Assembly (NCBI GenBank): GCA_963931995.1
Contig: OZ008367.1
Span: forward strand, 115,817,240 to 115,881,239
Reading direction: 5' to 3'
Length of the DNA: 64,000 bases
From: Phaonia tiefii
Lineage: Eukaryota; Arthropoda; Insecta; Diptera; Muscidae
The position numbers were made by a program, and so were the translations under genes. The notes under the pieces were generated by a model that saw only the letters and a program-made list of their open reading frames with translations, had not been told where the DNA came from and searched no databases. This document shows positions 20,678 to 33,302 of the stretch, piece by piece; the stretch's first letter is position 1; each line of letters begins with the position of its first letter.

Positions 20678-21343
20678 CTTGGTCCAATGATTTTTTCGAG
20701 CGTTTCTTGGAATAGCCAACGTAGCACTGTTCTGGGAGGGTGTCTCACCTCTATCGTTTGTGTTGATAGTTACACAAATTGTATGGTGCGGATTGACGTC
20801 TGCACAAAGAATGTTACCGGTTTTATCTTTCCCCGCCTCTTCTATTAACTTCCACAGCAGAAGCGAAGGGTGCCTGAAGGGTCCAGTATCTTCCTGGGGC
20901 ATATAGGTTGACGCTAACCCGATGTTGCCATTCTCTGTCTCCATATAGGCAGCTGAACATCTCTATCGCGATAGTGACATAAATTAAATATATTCAAATA
21001 TTTCTTGGCAAGTATACACGCTATCGTCATACCTGTGGCTGTGAAAACGAGAAGCTTCTTTAATTCGCAACTCTTATCATGCTTTGTCCAGAATGCTTGA
21101 ATGGAAACGACCTCGGCTCCATGTTTTTCTATATGGAGCAGGAGAGATGCAGAAGGGTTTTTAGAACGGTGGGAGTTTCACTGTAGCTGCGGCAATATGA
21201 ACAGTTACGTCCCACTCCACTACCGTCTTGTTGGCCTCGTCATCTGCGTCTTTCAGTGGGCTATCTGATAGCTCAACAATGCGTTTTGATTTGTTCAATG
21301 AAATATCATCCCTCGTTGCATCTACAAGGGCAGTGCTACACAA
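20678..21343 (-). pseudogene. R1/I-like LINE ORF2, endonuclease part
   Basis: Minus-strand translation: CILAKKYLNIFNLCHYRDRD near 21015, then METENGNIGLASTYMPQEDT, ILCADVNPHHTICVTINTND (the GDANAHHT.W region of LINE endonucleases) and RGETPSQNSATLAIP, ending HWTK at the mariner. The C-terminal endonuclease block with the SDH motif is missing, so a deletion preceded the mariner insertion. The farther upstream frame (21343-21161, KSKRIVELSDSPLKDADDEANKT) may be an ORF1 remnant; that is a guess. Confidence 0.7.
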
Positions 21344-21373
21344 TTAAACACTAATTAGACAATAGCTTTAATT

Positions 21374-21668
21374 GAAGTCGGTGGTACAATGGTTAGTGTG
21401 CGCGACTTTTGCACATGAGAACGTGGGTTCGAACTCTGCTCTGACCACCTTAAATTTGTTTCGACGGCGGTCACCTAGCTTAGTGACGTCAACATTATCG
21501 AGTATTTGGCCATGAAAAAGCTTCTCAAAATACCGTTCAGAACCGGTGTAAACCTGACCGGTGTACACCTGAGGTGAGTGTAAAACTAGAACGCGCAAAT
21601 CTCACTGATTGTGAGAAGCTCTCCCTAATCACTACATGGGATGTAACGGGACACCACTTATTTTTTTA
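21374..21668 (+). mobile_element. tRNA-derived SINE, copy 3
   Basis: One of the best-kept heads: TCGGTGGTACAATGGTTAG (A box) and GTGGGTTCGAACTCTGC (B box), then CTGACCACCTTAAATTT. The body has GTCAACATTATCGAGTATTT, CATGAAAAAGCTTCTCAAAA and a partial duplication around ACCGGTGTAAACCTGACCGG. The tail is ACTTATTTTTTTAG. It lies at the 5' edge of the R1/I-like LINE. No convincing target duplication. Confidence 0.85.
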
Positions 21669-23242
21669 GATTATAGTAGCCATTCTGATGTTTAGATTTT
21701 AAAGTCAAGAAATGGATGCAACCACTTTCAGAAAATTTCACAACCATATTGGATCCGCTATTTTGAATTGTATTATTTTAAACCCATTTTTGAAATTGCC
21801 AACCCCGAAAATCCTAGCATATTTGTTTTTTTAGCCAAGTATGATAAGTCTAATGACATTTGACCAGAAAATCCTCTTTCTGGTCCAGTGTGCAATGGTG
21901 CTAATAAGTTTTACCATGCCAATTTTCCCAATTAGAAATTACTTGCTACCACATAAGTTCGAAACACATGATTAACGACCCTCATGTTTCATAGAGTGAT
22001 GGAATGCAAAATAAAGGAAATATAAACACTCTTGTAATTTACACTGCCCATTCCACTGGAGACTCATATTTATCAAAGTTTTTCGTTTCCTTGTTTACCA
22101 CGTGATTAAGTACGTTTACCATTAATCACACATTGAACAAATTCCAATTTATTTCCCTTCTATACCAATCGATTGCAATCAATAACTGATCCGGCTAATA
22201 CCCCTATATTGTTTCAAAATCCAGGCTATATATGTTATGGAGGGGAAAACAGAGAAAAAAAAACAAGCCTTAATCCATAACTGAAATCTCTTGAAACAAT
22301 TTATGAATTCAGCGCAATTTATTTATTCATTCGTTTTTGTTAATACATGTTCATAAATACATTGTGAAATGTTTAAATAAATTTATTGGGTTAATGGTTG
22401 TTCAAACTTGAATAAATGCACACTTGTTCGCTGCTGTACACAAGAAGTGAAATTAATCTATAAAAAACAGTTTTCAACATTTTTTTTGTGTGGAAATAAA
22501 TTTATATAACTAAACTCGTTAAAACCAACAATGCAATAAAAACTCCATAGAAAAGTGTCCTTCAGCTGCAACGAGCAAATACGAAGAAAAAAATACCGGA
22601 ATCAATATTGCTGCTTTGCAAAAAAGTGTAACAAATGATGAAATATTATGCCTAATAAATTATTAACAACATTATTATTCTCAGAAATTGAGCCCAAATG
22701 GCAACTAGGTCATTAGCTTGCTTAGCTAAATTCTAACTTGATATTGCTTAAGCAAGATAAATGTTTTGTGACTTGATTATGGTAAAACAGTTAAACGATC
22801 GAAGCGGTTATGAACTTGAAAATTAGCATTCTTCTGGTGTCGAAAATTATGTTTTTGCAACTGAGTAGTGTGATAAAGTTGCCCGTTTCCCACACATACG
22901 CTTCAAAATTTCAAGAATCTCTGTTTATCAATTACACTTTGAAAATATTTTTGAAACGTGAAGATGAACTCTGACTTTCGTGATCCTTGTTTCAGATGAA
23001 CTTATAGAGAAGAAGGAGAACAAATTAATATATAATCAATATTGGTTTGTCGTAAACGCCAATTGTTTGAAACGGAGATACCAATATTCGCAACTAGACC
23101 ACTATTACCAACTAGCAATTTTTAGGTATATACACACAAATTAGGATAAACATCACAGTAATGGTAAGATATATCAAAAATCTGACAACAGATTCGGACA
23201 GATAACATACAAAAACCTGTAGACAGAACATCAACTCAATAA
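21669..23242. other. No gene seen
   Basis: About 1.5 kb of AT-rich, unique-looking sequence without long frames or recognised motifs. Confidence 0.5.
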
Positions 23243-25175
23243 CACTGTGTGTAATTTTTTAAGTCATGGAAATATAACCATACACGGACACCACTACGTG
23301 ATAAAAGACAAAAAAAGACCCGTGTCTCCCAGTTTTGCCCAAAGTCATGAACTTTTTTTTCTGGGCCCCCAAAGATTTGGAGCCTCGGTGTCATTTTTGC
23401 AAAAAAGTAATAATATTGCCAGGCTCATATCTTGCAAACCGTTCTGAACTTTGATCTACTTTCTGAGGGAAAGTTGTAGTTCTTGTCATAAAGAATAAAA
23501 ATTGTTAACATACAAACTCATCATCAAAAACTTCAGCTTTAAGGTCAAAATCGCAAAAAAAAAATTTAAAAAATTAAATTTTTTGCCTTTTTTCCCCTGT
23601 TCAGGTACATCGGTAGCAAACCGTTCAAAATTCAAGGAAATAATCAACTTCAAAAATGTACCTAAGAACTCAATAAACAACTTTCTAGAACATATGAACT
23701 TCGTAGGAATGATTGATGAAATGATAACACCGTTTAGGTAGCGCTTAAGTAGCGTTTAGGTAGCCGCAAAAGTGAACAATTTCAAGAAAATTGTTTAATT
23801 TCATTCAAGTCATGGAAATATAACCATATACTCGTACGGTCACCCTAACGTGATAAAAGACAAAAAAAGACCCGTGTCTCTCAATTTTGCCCAAAGTCAT
23901 GCACTTTTTTTTATGGGCCCCCAAAGATTTAGGGCCTCGGTGTCAGTTTTTCAAAATAGTGATCATTTTGTGAGGGTCATATCTTGCAAACCGTTCGGAA
24001 TTTTGATCTAATTTCGGAGAGAAAGTGGTTATAAAGAATAAAAATTGTGAACATACATATCTGAACATATCTTCAAGGTCAAAATCGCAAAAAACTTTAT
24101 AAAATTAGATTTTTTTCAGATTTTTCCCCCTTGTTCAGGTCCATAGGTAGCAAACCGTTCAAAATTCAAGGAAACAATCAACTACAGAAATGTACGTAAG
24201 ATCATAATAAACAACGCAATTGTTTAAGTCATGGAAATATAAACATATACGGACACTACTACGTGATAAAAGAGCCCAAGAGTTTTGCCCAAAGTCATGG
24301 GCCCCAAAGATTTAGTGTCGGTGTCATTTTTGCAAAAAAAAAGTGATCATTTTGTCAAGCTCATGTCTTGCAATTCATTCGGAATTTTGATTTATTCTCT
24401 GAGGGAAAGTTGTAGATCTTGTCATAAAGAATAAAAATTGTCAACATATAAAACCAAAATAACTTCATCTTCAAGGTCAAAATCACAAAAAAAAACTATA
24501 AAATTTTCAATATTTTGAAACTTTTTTCCCGTGTTCAGGTCCATAGGTACCAAACCGTTGAAAATTCAAGGAAACAATCAAATACAAAAATGTACCTAAG
24601 ATCCCAATATACAACTTCCTAGGAATGATTCTTATATTGTGTGCTGCGTCCCTTGATGCGTGTGCTGAGCTTGCTGCTTTGCCTGTGCTGCTGCGGTCGG
24701 TGAGATAGCATAGTATCTCAGTGTTGAAATAAAAGGTGTTAAAAATCATTCCTAGGAAGTTCACATGTTCCAGAAAGTTATTTACTCAGATCTTAGGTAC
24801 ATTCTTGTGGTTGATTGTTTTCTTGAATTTCGAAACTGATTGGAAAACACGAAGGCGCCGCAAACCCCCTAAAAATTTCGCAAGGATCAGACTTATACAT
24901 TTTTTTTGAAGTAAGGTAATACAATTACACAGTGCAACATGAAAAAATATAACCATATACGGACACCAGTACGTGATAAAAAGACAAAAAAAAAAAGACC
25001 CGTGTCTCCAAATTTTGCCCAAAGTCATGCACTTTTTCTCTATGATCCCCCAAAGATTTGGGACCTCGTTGTAATTTATGCAAAAAAGTGATCACATTGT
25101 TAGACTCATATCTTGCAAACCGTTCGGAATTTTGATTTACTCTCTGAGGCAAAGTTGTAGCTCTTGTCACAATAT
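23243..25175. repeat. Array of a CACWGTG-ended repeat, four units plus an inverted piece
   Basis: Left end CACTGTGTGTAATTTTTTAA then AGTCATGGAAATATAACC. A unit of about 400-480 bp is repeated head to tail from 23265, 23813 and 24227, and again in part from 24928 (CACAGTGCAACATGAAAAAA). Shared blocks: ACGTGATAAAAGAC, GACCCGTGTCTC, TTTTGCCCAAAGTCATG, CATATCTTGCAAACCGTTC, GAGGGAAAGTTGTAG, TTCAAGGAAACAATCAA. At 24625-24830 the end of the unit reappears reversed around a GC-richer centre (24640-24715), with CCTAGGAATGATT on one side and AATCATTCCTAGG on the other. No coding sequence. Confidence 0.75.
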
Positions 25176-27329
25176 TTCCACAGCATAACATTTCTACACT
25201 AGTATACACCTTACACTTCTTCGTTTATGATAAACGGTTTTATTTGTTTTCCACCAAGCCCACAAATTATGAAAACTATGGTGCACGTGAAAGTGCACTT
25301 CAACAAGAGAAACTACATTAACTAAGGGCTTTCGCTTTCCTGCAAAATTACAAACTTTTGCGTTCAACCATCAGAATGAATATAAAACAAAAAATATTTT
25401 TGTGACAAATAAATATTTTTGTGGCAGGCGATCTCTTATTGTTCTATCTTAGAATGTTGTTGCAGGCACAGTTTCCCAAAGAGCATTTGAATGAATCCCT
25501 TGAAATTATTCTCTTGTTTTCCTACATTCTATTTTTATATTCATATACGAGTACGACAGTGTGTGTATGTGATTGTCTAAATGATTGTTGGTAATGCGAC
25601 ATATTTTGTTTTATGACGAATCTTAATGATGCATATTTCGCTTGTTTTCAATCCCTAGAGATGGAATATCGTTTGTATCACTTCTAATACCCATAATGAT
25701 GACGAACCCACATCATTTGAATTGTATATTTATACGCATCTTAAATGTGAATATATTATCTGTATACAAGTGTATGCCCGTGTGTGTGTGTTTGTGCATG
25801 TTTAAAGAGATTAATACATGTGTATCATCTGTAAGGATAATAGCCGAAGAAAAATCAATGATGATGCTGGCAGAACAAAAGCGCCAGTGTACGAACATAT
25901 CACAAACTTTCTAACACAAACACAAGAAATGATAGATAATTTTGATATTTAATGGTTTTTGAGCAATCACCGCCATGTCACCACATAGAAGCGAGTACAA
26001 CACTCAATGTTGTTGAAACATCGTCCCGACATGGCGTCATTTCATGTCAATTAATGTCTCCTGTTTGTCATCATCATGACTGTCAACACCATCAGTGCCA
26101 TTTCATTTTATAAACATAAGTACGTACCGACATATACGAGCAGAATGTGCCTTCGTTGTCTTGCTCGTGGGTATTTTTTTCTTTTTTCCGCATCACCTCC
26201 TCTTCTTTAGGCTCATATCATTTTTGCATAACGAAATCATTAATAATATGGTCTTGGCCCTCTTGCGCCTTTTAGTCTTTATGTAGTCTTTGGGCTGTCA
26301 TCGGCTTGGCATAATCAAAGGAAAACTGCTAAGATAATTAGCAAGTTGTATGACAATCGGCAAAAACTAGTTGGACCAAATATTGAGGAAAAAAAAAACA
26401 TCAAACCCTAATCGATTATGGTCGGATAATTGATGATACCAAATTCCTGTTAAACTTTCTGATTCAGTTCAACAACTTTCCGATGTTGCATAATCAAAAC
26501 AAAAACAGAGTTATGGACTGCGAAGACAAATCCTTCGGATTGATGAAGTTTGGCGTCATTTTGTTTTAGCAAGAGGTGTGGCAGGCAGATTTCCCAAAGG
26601 ATGAAGGCATCATTTTTCTGGGAATACTGTCGAAAAAAGTACTCTTAGGACGGTATAATGTAAAATGCTTCAATTAAGAAATGTGTCTTCTAAAGCATTT
26701 TCGCTTGGAAACATTTATAAGTAGGAGACAAGATTTGCCTCAGACTTCTGTTAAAAATTTCAAAGAAATTAAAGAAACACGTGGCAGAAACAAAAATTTA
26801 GCTGAATTTTATCAGAACAATTGCCTGACCATAAATTAGCTATAATAGCTAATTTAACAGCAATTTTATAGAAATATGACTAAATATTACTTGCGCGACA
26901 TGTTAGGAACAGTTTGTGCAAATTTATGACACACATTTATGACAGTACACAATGAAACTCGATTGAATACCCAATTTCACCTTCTCAATTCATTTACCAT
27001 TTTTCGAAATTCGCCGAAATCAGCTGCAAATAAGACATATTCTGCCCTAGTGAAAGTGGGCCATGTCCATTCCGAAAAAATAAATACAGGAGTTTCCAGT
27101 CATTTTTAAACCTTGTTGCTGTTAATTTCAGAAGAATAGATACTTTGTGCTATCATCTCTGTAATATTGAATTGCCTCCTCTTAAACCATCTGGAATTGA
27201 GGAGATTGGCCACAGACTTCCATTCAATCGAGAAAAACAGGCTGCTTCACAAATGTAGAAATGATCACTCTGTTCGTAACCGCTGCAATTATGTGGAAGT
27301 GGGAAGGACATAATAATACACATTACATA
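25176..27329. other. No gene seen
   Basis: About 2.1 kb of AT-rich sequence. Short frames (25642-25914, 26095-26286) show no known domain. A run of TGTGTGTGTG occurs near 25782. Confidence 0.5.
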
Positions 27330-28190
27330 TGTATCATGGAAAGATCGGGGACAGTTCAGTAAGCCCTGAGGGTTTTTTAGAATCACTGAACAAGATCTAC
27401 AGTCTTACACCGATAGACAATTTGGAATTATTTGAATTTATTGAAATTTTAGATTCATACCACTTCTGTAAAGATGTATGTGCCACTGGTTGGGTTAGCT
27501 TAGGTGGTGGTGGCAGTCGATGGACGATAACCTAACGCTTTGTCTCGTCAGAGAAGCATTTAATTTCCTCCAAGAACAATCTTGTCTACGCCTATCTGAT
27601 ATAATTCTCACAGGCCCGAAATAGGTAGGTTCCTATAGTAAACATACTCTTGCCGGTTAGATCTGTCGTAGATTACTTATCTTCTTTATCGTTACAGCTT
27701 ATACATAAATGAGGTTGCCTCTCGTCGCATGCCTACCAATCAGAGAGTGCCCCGTCAAAACTGAAACCAGCATTGCTACCTTGGGTCTGGTTAAATACAA
27801 ATGGGTCTTCTGCTATCCACTGAGGGTCAGAGTTGTCGTGAGCATTCACAATATGTTCCCCTCGTTCATTTCCCCAGCATCATTACATAGAAGCACTCTC
27901 GCAGGATATGCTAACAAGTCGCTAGCATGACCTAGTTTCATGACCTATTCCCTAGTTTTGTTACCTCATCCGCTCGGCAGTTCCCCGGAATGTCCCAGTT
28001 CCGGTGCATTTTGCACTGTTCTCCTTCCTGGGTAGATGATGAATGTAGCAATACTGATTCCAGGGATATGTATGTGCCACTGAATAATGAAACAAGTGGA
28101 CGAACTACTTTCCTTATGTTTTTCCAGTTTGTGAATAGTAAACATTTATATTGTTTAATACTGCGACACACTGTTTAATACGCACGTTGC
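27330..28190 (-). pseudogene. LINE ORF2 3' region with RNase H remnant
   Basis: Read on the minus strand: VLLHSSSTQEGEQCKMHRN then WDIPGNCRADEVTKLGN near 27960. The latter matches the RNase H end of R1/I-type LINEs (WVPGH..IPGNCRADELA). Further down, in another frame, come LVGMRREATSFMYKL and R-rich residues, matching the zinc-finger-like tail (GH...RRH). Stops and frame changes are frequent. It may belong to the same LINE group as the piece at 18560-21343, but the two do not overlap, so this is unproven. Confidence 0.65.
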
Positions 28191-28204
28191 GGGATGGGGG
28201 CTAA

Positions 28205-28325
28205 ATGAAAAAAAATCAATGAGTGTTCGAACTCACGGATGATGTGTTAACACCTTTATGCTTCACGGTACCTGTTCGATTTCTGTGAACACATTAGTAA
28301 ATGTTACATTGGAAAATAAAAAATA
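28205..28325. repeat. 120-bp interspersed repeat, copy 1
   Basis: Blocks ATGAGTGTTCGAACTCAC, TGTTAACACCTTT, TTCGATTTCTGTGAACAC and AGTAAATGTTACATTGGAAA recur reversed at 42730-42850 and 43640-43760. The GTTCGAAC core resembles a B box but is palindromic, so it proves little. Confidence 0.6.
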
Positions 28326-28382
28326 ATAGTTTTTTTTGTATACACCAGGCAATGCTGAACATCAATTGACTCGATTTGTTTG

Positions 28383-28565
28383 GCCATAGCAACAACAACG
28401 AAACAACCAAACACACAACACCACACATACTTTGTCCGAAGTAGCTGACGTATACCTGTGTCACATAACCACATGTTTGCCATTTCAACAGCAACGAAAC
28501 AGCCAAACACACAACATCACACATAATTTGTACGAAGTAGCTGACGTATTAGTGTGTCACCATAA
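28383..28565. repeat. 96-bp tandem duplication
   Basis: Two adjacent copies start at 28383 and 28479: GCCATAGCAACAACAACGAA and GCCATTTCAACAGCAACGAA, both continuing with CCAAACACACAACA, CACACATA and GAAGTAGCTGACGTAT. The two differ at about one base in ten. Confidence 0.8.
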
Positions 28566-29539
28566 CGTCAACTGCGCAAGCCCATGCAAATGTAATTTTG
28601 CGTGGCTATGCTTTATATCTCCGTTCAACAACAGCAACAGACACATGTACATACATACATTATTATGTTAATACATACGCTATAAACACAATTTCGTTTG
28701 CCTCACCCCTGCCACATTGCTTTCTTACTCACTCTTTTTTGTTTAACACGTCATTACTCTCTTTCGCAGTCGCAGAAAATCTGGCTTTAGCAGCAGCATA
28801 AAATCTGGTTTTAGCAGCCGCATAAGATCTGGTTTTAGCAGCAGAATAAAATCTGACTTTGATAGATTTATTCCCTATACGCCGCTATAGATGTTAACAC
28901 ATCAAACAATTAAATAACTTTTGTTTTAACATTATTATACTATGTCCCACTATTATCAACTATATTGTTTACTTTTGCTTTGGTTTGTGTCTAGGCTAAC
29001 GGCTTGGATCACGAGAAAAGAATTAACTAGATGTCTCACATATGTTGGGAATTTTCTTGTTTAATGGGAAGTTTTCTAGGTGGAGCCTGTAACCAATATT
29101 TAGTATATATTAAAGTTTTGAACCCAATAAAAAGTAAAGTTAGAAAAGCCAAAGTGAAAGAAGTTTTATAAAAACCAACCCGTAAAAAACGTAGTTTTTG
29201 ACTGTAAATTCTTTTTATATGACCATGTCGCTTTGTCCAATCCCGCCCATATTTGCAGCAGATCTTAGAATATATACACGTAACCAACATACACAATTTT
29301 GTTCAAATATCGTTAACAGGAGCAGAAATAATGGATTTTTAATTTGTGATTTGTATGGGAGGTACCACGCCGCTTTATCCAATCCCGCCCATATTTTAAT
29401 AGTTTATTTTTGCAGTCGCTATTAGTTTGCCTGCGAAGTTTCAGTTCGATTGGACCACGCGAAAAGGGTTAAAAATCAATGCAAAGTTTTTTCAACATGC
29501 GTGCATACATACAGACAGGTGAAGTTAATATATGTAAAT
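28566..29539. other. No gene seen
   Basis: Contains three repeats of AATCTGGTTTTAGCAGC-like sequence at about 28778-28850. CCAATCCCGCCCATATTT occurs at about 29237 and again at about 29379. No coding motif. Confidence 0.5.
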
Positions 29540-30180
29540 AATTAAAAAAAAAAATATTTTCTTTAATAAGTGCCTTTTCTTAAAGAAAATTTAATTTTCT
29601 CAAAAAAAAAAAATACCTATTCTTCAACAAAGTACCTTTTCTTAAAAAAACACCTTATCTTAAAGAAGTACGTTTGCTTAGAAAACGAAAATTTGTTTAC
29701 AAAAAGTACCTTTTCTTAAAAAAGAAAATTTTCTTACAACAAATTGCATTTTCTTAAAAAACTACCTTTCTTTAAAGAGTGCGTTTTTTGCGAAACAAAA
29801 TAACTTTCCTTGAGATAACTACCTACTCTTAGAAATGTGCATATTCTTGAAAAATTAAAAATTCTAAAAAAATTCCCATTTCTTAAAAAAAAAACATTTT
29901 CTTCAAAAAAAAACCTTCCCTTAAAAAAAGTGAATTTTCTTACTAAAATTCCTGTCCTAAAAGTACATTTTCTTAAAAATAAAATAACAGCTTTTCTTTT
30001 CTTGAGATAAGTAGCCTTTCTGAAAATAAGAAAATTTTCAGTAAATAAATAACCTTTCCTAAAAGAGCGCCACTTCTTTAAAAAGTGCCTGTTTTTAAAG
30101 AAAGTACTTCTTTGTGAAAAAATTTCATACTCTTATGGCTTTTCTTGCAGAAACTACTTCGTCTTAAAAATAGTATATTT
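29540..30180. repeat. Degenerate tandem array of TACCTTTTCTTAAAAAA-like units
   Basis: The stretch is made of short units of the type AAGTACCTTTTCTTAAAAAA with many variants (TTTCTTACAAAA, ACATTTTCTTAAA). The same kind of sequence returns at 30765-30955. No coding capacity; low complexity. Confidence 0.7.
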
Positions 30181-30218
30181 TACAAATTTATGAATTTATT
30201 TAAGCTCAAGACCTTTTC

Positions 30219-30254
30219 AATAATATAAAGCTTATTTATTAGCTTTATATTATT
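30219..30254. repeat. Perfect hairpin, 14-bp stem
   Basis: AATAATATAAAGCT, loop TATTTATT, AGCTTTATATTATT. All 14 pairs match. It lies at the edge of the degenerate array. No function is evident; there is no G+C-rich stem as a bacterial terminator would have, and this is eukaryotic DNA. Confidence 0.7.
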
Positions 30255-32016
30255 TTCAAAAAACTCGCGCAAGGGAAATGATGAAAGTTGACGGAGAGTA
30301 CCGCGAGCTTGAAACAATAATATTGTTGATGACAACCCTTTGTTTTGTGATGAGAAAACAAAAACAAATTATGCCTGTTTCAAACCCATGGTTTTTCGAC
30401 ACGATAAAAAGAGTTGTGCATGAAGGTGTTCCAATGTTAGTGCTTGGTATTCTTCAAACGTATGTATAAAGGAATTCTCATTAATATGACGAGTGTTTCG
30501 AGATATACATATATATTTGATGAATTCATCGAAAACATACCAAAAACGTCTGCTGGCTAAGATCTTGGCAAGATCCGTAATAATAGCTATACAGACAGCC
30601 TTGGTATCATTGGAACATTTTTGTGCTCGTCTTTTTTGAAAATAATATGAAGATTTATATTGTTTAAAAACGTCATGAGCTTGAATATATTTTGAAAATT
30701 TTAAGTTTAGAAAACAGACCGAGTGAAAACTCCTGCAAGGGAAATGATGAATAGAAAATTTTCTTAAAAAAAAATTAGCTTTTAATAAAACAAGTACCTC
30801 TCTTTAAAAAAGGACCTTTTCGGGAGAATATAATACACATTCTTTCAAAAAAGGACCTACAAGTATACTCTTTAAAAAAATAAAATACATTCTATAAAAA
30901 AAATGTAAATTCTTTAAAAAAGTTGATCATTTTACAAAAACTATCTTTTCTTACAGATCCATTTAAATTGTCATATTTTTCATCGGGCGCGTTAGGCGTG
31001 TTGGTACTAACTAACTAGTACAGTAACAGTAATACTTAAGAATTTCCATTCATGACGACGAGGTAGTAGGCCATTTAATAGAGTTTTATTTGCTGCTGTA
31101 TTTTACGTATGCGTATTTCCGTTCAATGCAAACAACATAAAACATAATTTAGCTGGCATTAGTATCAATAAACACTATTTAAAATTAGTTCCTGTCTTCT
31201 TTGGTCTCTCATTCTCCATCATTTGCCTAGTACCTTTTCGATCAGCTGTGCCATAGAATCCCCCTGCTAGTACATAATATATAGCGAAAGGATCTTCTTT
31301 CCAACCAGGCGTCCCCCGAGGAAACTGGTCCACATTTTGATACCGTTTTCTTTACTATTAGCGACTGTAAATATACCAGCTTCGTATATACGATATACTC
31401 TTATTAGGTCTCCTCATTTCGGTATTTCCAGCATTTAGCAATATGTATTTCTTCGGTATTTTACAATCAGAAAATACTACTTTTGTTGCCAAATTATGGA
31501 AATGAACAAAAATTGGGGAAATTCTACTTAATCAGTGTACAAGTGAAAAGAGTATGGCTTCAATATGAAATACAAAATATCTTCAATTTTTCTAGACCAA
31601 ATTTCCTCCAAATAAGTACAGTGTATTGAATTTGGGAAAGTTGTATATAATTCAAGCAAAAGTGTATAAAATTTAGTACAAAGATTATGCGTAATGATGT
31701 AAAGATTTTAAGTTCGTGTCGGACCAAAAATTATCCCAAATATTAAACTTAGAAGCATATATATAGTAAGGTTAAAGTATGTACATAATTTAAGAACCAT
31801 TTTACTTAACTAAAGTAACAATACACACAAAATTTTGATTTCAGTGTTGACAATATTTAAATATTCTTTACAATTCCCATATAGTAAATGGTGGGAATTT
31901 TACAAGTAGTCCACTTTTGTTGGTTGAGTGTTATTACCCCACTTTGCCAATCCGTATTAAGGGACTGATATTATTTTCATTATTTGAAAATAACGTAATA
32001 AGCGGGGCAGACAGTC
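30255..32016. other. No gene seen
   Basis: A 63-codon frame at 30278-30469 shows no known domain. TGCAAGGGAAATGATGAA-like sequence occurs twice (about 30267 and 30737), so the stretch around the frame may itself be repeat. 30970-32016 is AT-rich without motif. Confidence 0.5.
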
Positions 32017-32344
32017 TACGCTGAAAAATTTGTATTTTTTGGTTGTTTGGATGCAAATATAACGTGTTTGTAACTTGTCGCAAATATAGTATACTTGTGT
32101 CCAAACACGTTGTGTTTGCTATTCAATATAACATGTTTGGGACACAATGATTAATAGATTAAAATATATGTATTTGAGATCCAAATGTGGATTTCTTGTT
32201 GAAAACTACAGGCTTGTTGTGTCCCACTGCTGGCTGTCACAATAAAGAAAAAAGGCACCAGGTCTCCAACTCACGGAAACACTGCTTGCAAACATGTATA
32301 TGGTCCCTGAAATATGTTGGTGGGGCTATTATTTTTCAGCGTGT
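32017..32344 (+). repeat. ACACGCTGAAAAAT-ended repeat, copy iii
   Basis: Left end TACGCTGAAAAATTTG, right end ATTATTTTTCAGCGTGTG. About 328 bp and nearly collinear with copy i at 17344-17656, including TGCTTGCAAACATGTATATG and GGGGCTATTATTTTTCAGCG near the right end. The two ends form an inverted repeat of about 13 bases. Confidence 0.7.
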
Positions 32345-32365
32345 GAGTAAACCTAATTCGAGTAC

Positions 32366-32890
32366 ACTGAATCCTGTGGTACTAACCGTTTTTCTAGTTT
32401 GGATCTTGTTTTCGAGATATTTGAGGTCGAAAGTTATTGTTCCAAGTACCTAAAAAAGGCAAGCTTGCTTTTTTTCAACCAATTATTGAATATAAATCGA
32501 TGTATATCGGTCGAAAAGGCATCTTATCGATAAACATGCATGCAAAGCATAAAAAATAAAAAATAGATAAAATTTTTGCAATTTGATTTCATGATGAAAC
32601 TGCTAAACTGAACATTTTATGTAACTACATTAAAAATAAACTATTTGCAAAAATTTAAATTTTCTTAATTTTATTTTTTATTTAAAATTTTTTTATTTTT
32701 ATTTTTTTTTTCCTATGTTTTGCATGCACGTTTACCGATATGATGTTCTTACAACCGATATACATCGATTTATATTCAATGAGTGGTCGAAAAATGAAAA
32801 ATATCGTTTTTTAGGTACTTGCAACAATAACCTTCCATCTCGAAAACAAGAGTCAACCTAGAAAAATGGTTGGCACTACTGGATTCTGCG
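32366..32890. mobile_element. Foldback element with ~180-bp arms
   Basis: The left arm (32366-32555) and right arm (32725-32890) are imperfect reverse complements. Matching blocks: CTTGTTTTCGAGAT, CAAGTACCTAAAAAA, TTGAATATAAATCGATGTAT, ATATCGGT and GCATGCA. The AT-rich loop (32560-32720) is itself partly self-complementary. No coding sequence. It follows copy iii of the ACACGCTG repeat within about 20 bp. Confidence 0.75.
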
Positions 32891-33302
32891 TATTAGAGCT
32901 CCGTTTACCCACTGGGTGGCCCGCTTGTTACAAAAAGGCCAATGACTCGAGCACAGTGTTATTAATACTTAAATTAAATTAATGCTTTATTTAATATAGT
33001 ATTTACTAATTTTAAGTTGGTTATTCATGAATTTTAGGTACTTGAAAATGATTTATTTGATCGACAGATTTTTCAACTTCAATAAGGATTTGTCGTACAA
33101 ATGAATTACATGTAAACATGTATCATTGTTTTAAGAAATTAGTACTTTATTCAAAGAGTCTACTTATTTGAAGGGCATTCGTGGTAAATTTAAGCCACAC
33201 CCAACCTTCTAGAATTTATGGAAATTTTTACATTATTAAATGAAATGCAAACATAAAGTCGAAATGTGTGATTATTTGTAAACAATAGGTTACTACTCAA
33301 AG
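32891..33302. other. No gene seen
   Basis: AT-rich, no recognised motif. Confidence 0.4.

Noticed and set aside
30278..30469. Small gene with hydrophobic stretches
   Set aside because: 63 codons, no domain, beside low-complexity arrays; nothing supports expression.
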